From Mytilus galloprovincialis (Eukaryota; Mollusca; Bivalvia; Mytilida; Mytilidae): 64,000 nt of DNA. Positions within the stretch are counted from its first letter, which is position 1, and each line of letters begins with the position of its first letter. The notes under the pieces were generated by a model, which did not search any database, was not told where the DNA came from, and saw nothing but the letters and a program-made list of their open reading frames with translations. The position numbers and the translations under genes are program-made. The stretch is from NCBI RefSeq assembly GCF_965363235.1, contig NC_134850.1:39366602-39430601 (forward strand). The letters run 5' to 3'. Below, piece after piece: positions 63,680 through 64,000 of the stretch.

Positions 63680-64000
63680 CTGAAAAGAGAGAGGTCAATA
63701 TTTTAGTCAATACATAGAATGTAAAAATATATAATAATGATGGGCTGCACTTGAATTGTTGTTCTCTATCTTGACAGTTGCTCAAAATTGTTAATGATAA
63801 ATTGAAATGCTCTTACTTAAGATAAATTACATGTAACTGTATACAGTATGGATTTTTAAATAGCAGTAAACGTTTGGCCTAGTTCTGCGCTAAAATCTGC
63901 AAATATTGACATTTTTCATTTAGTGACAGGTGAGCTAAAAAGTAGACATGATGGTTTTGGTTTTATGTGTGGTTGTGTTGCTGTCTCATATTATGTATGT
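63680..64000. other. intron upstream of unit 0 exon C
   Basis: Nothing firmly supported. An orphan F2-like tail CAGGTGAGCTAAAAAG lies near 63927. The B and A blocks of unit 0 are not visible and should lie further right. Confidence 0.5.

Noticed and set aside
63817-63859. Possible B microexon of unit 0 (donor GTAAGAGC, hydrophobic text LHVIYL, fitting phase at the donor)
   Set aside because: No AG acceptor at the required 43-nt distance, and an in-frame stop lies further upstream; at best a decayed copy.
1-64000. Retroviral, LTR-element, Polinton or toxin-gene remnants
   Set aside because: No paired LTRs and no reverse transcriptase, integrase, capsid or envelope-like frames were recognised.
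1-64000. tRNA or rRNA genes
   Set aside because: No cloverleaf with A and B boxes or rRNA-like GC-rich conserved stretch was seen by eye; a covariance-model search was not possible.

Overview
The window is AT-rich invertebrate DNA, most likely from a marine mussel (Mytilidae, probably Mytilus). The evidence for that is the crowd of interspersed repeats I recognise from memory as typical of mussel genomes, plus a split-gene architecture with canonical GT/AG introns. No bacterial-style operon, rRNA, tRNA or CRISPR array was seen.

One gene dominates the window. It lies on the minus strand, enters at the right edge and leaves at the left edge, so neither its start codon and signal peptide nor its 3' end is present. 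I could place 49 exons (about 7.95 kb of coding sequence, about 2,650 codons) between 63679 and 1026, without an in-frame stop and with matching phase at every junction. They encode 13 complete tandem copies and one partial copy of an approximately 190-199 residue cysteine-rich module. I do not recognise it as a named domain. Each module is built from four blocks: A (about 70 codons; x-Cys near the start, then C-x(4-6)-C, a Cys-Cys pair, D-P-C, G-I-E-K and a W-G end), B (a 43-nt microexon), C (about 55 codons; V-C...C...C-D-W) and D (49-59 codons; D-F-S-L...W...C...G-W). Here the units are numbered 0 to 13 in transcription order, that is from high to low coordinate. The cysteines of a unit are called c1-c6 (A), c7-c9 (C) and c10 (D).

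Layout from left to right: unit 13 (1026-3024), unit 12 (4753-6246), unit 11 (6529-11143), unit 10 (11766-14481), unit 9 (18458-20454), unit 8 (23049-29687), unit 7 (31510-35839), unit 6 (36502-38486), unit 5 (39554-40825), unit 4 (41550-44448), unit 3 (45748-47150), unit 2 (48568-54641), unit 1 (55764-61166), partial unit 0 (61497-63679). Two units have lost cysteines, each time exactly two: c6 with c9 in unit 4, and c7 with c8 in unit 10. This predicts two of the five disulfides of the module. The intron between A and B is absent in units 1, 2, 3 and 5, and the one between B and C is absent in unit 12.

The introns are packed with repeats. At least seven sequence-unrelated short families (called F1-F7 here) share one plan: a short subterminal inverted repeat near the left end, often a tandem core of about 160-190 bp, a GGAC-type simple repeat, and a terminal hairpin that carries the partner of the inverted repeat. 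This resembles the Pearl / Helitron-related (HINE-like) non-autonomous elements described from bivalves. There are also TIR elements, including a Mutator-like one with about 300-bp arms and a 9-bp target duplication, several palindromic MITEs, several nested insertions, and minisatellites. No intact transposase, reverse transcriptase or viral gene was seen. Most long open frames outside the 49 exons are explained by these repeats.
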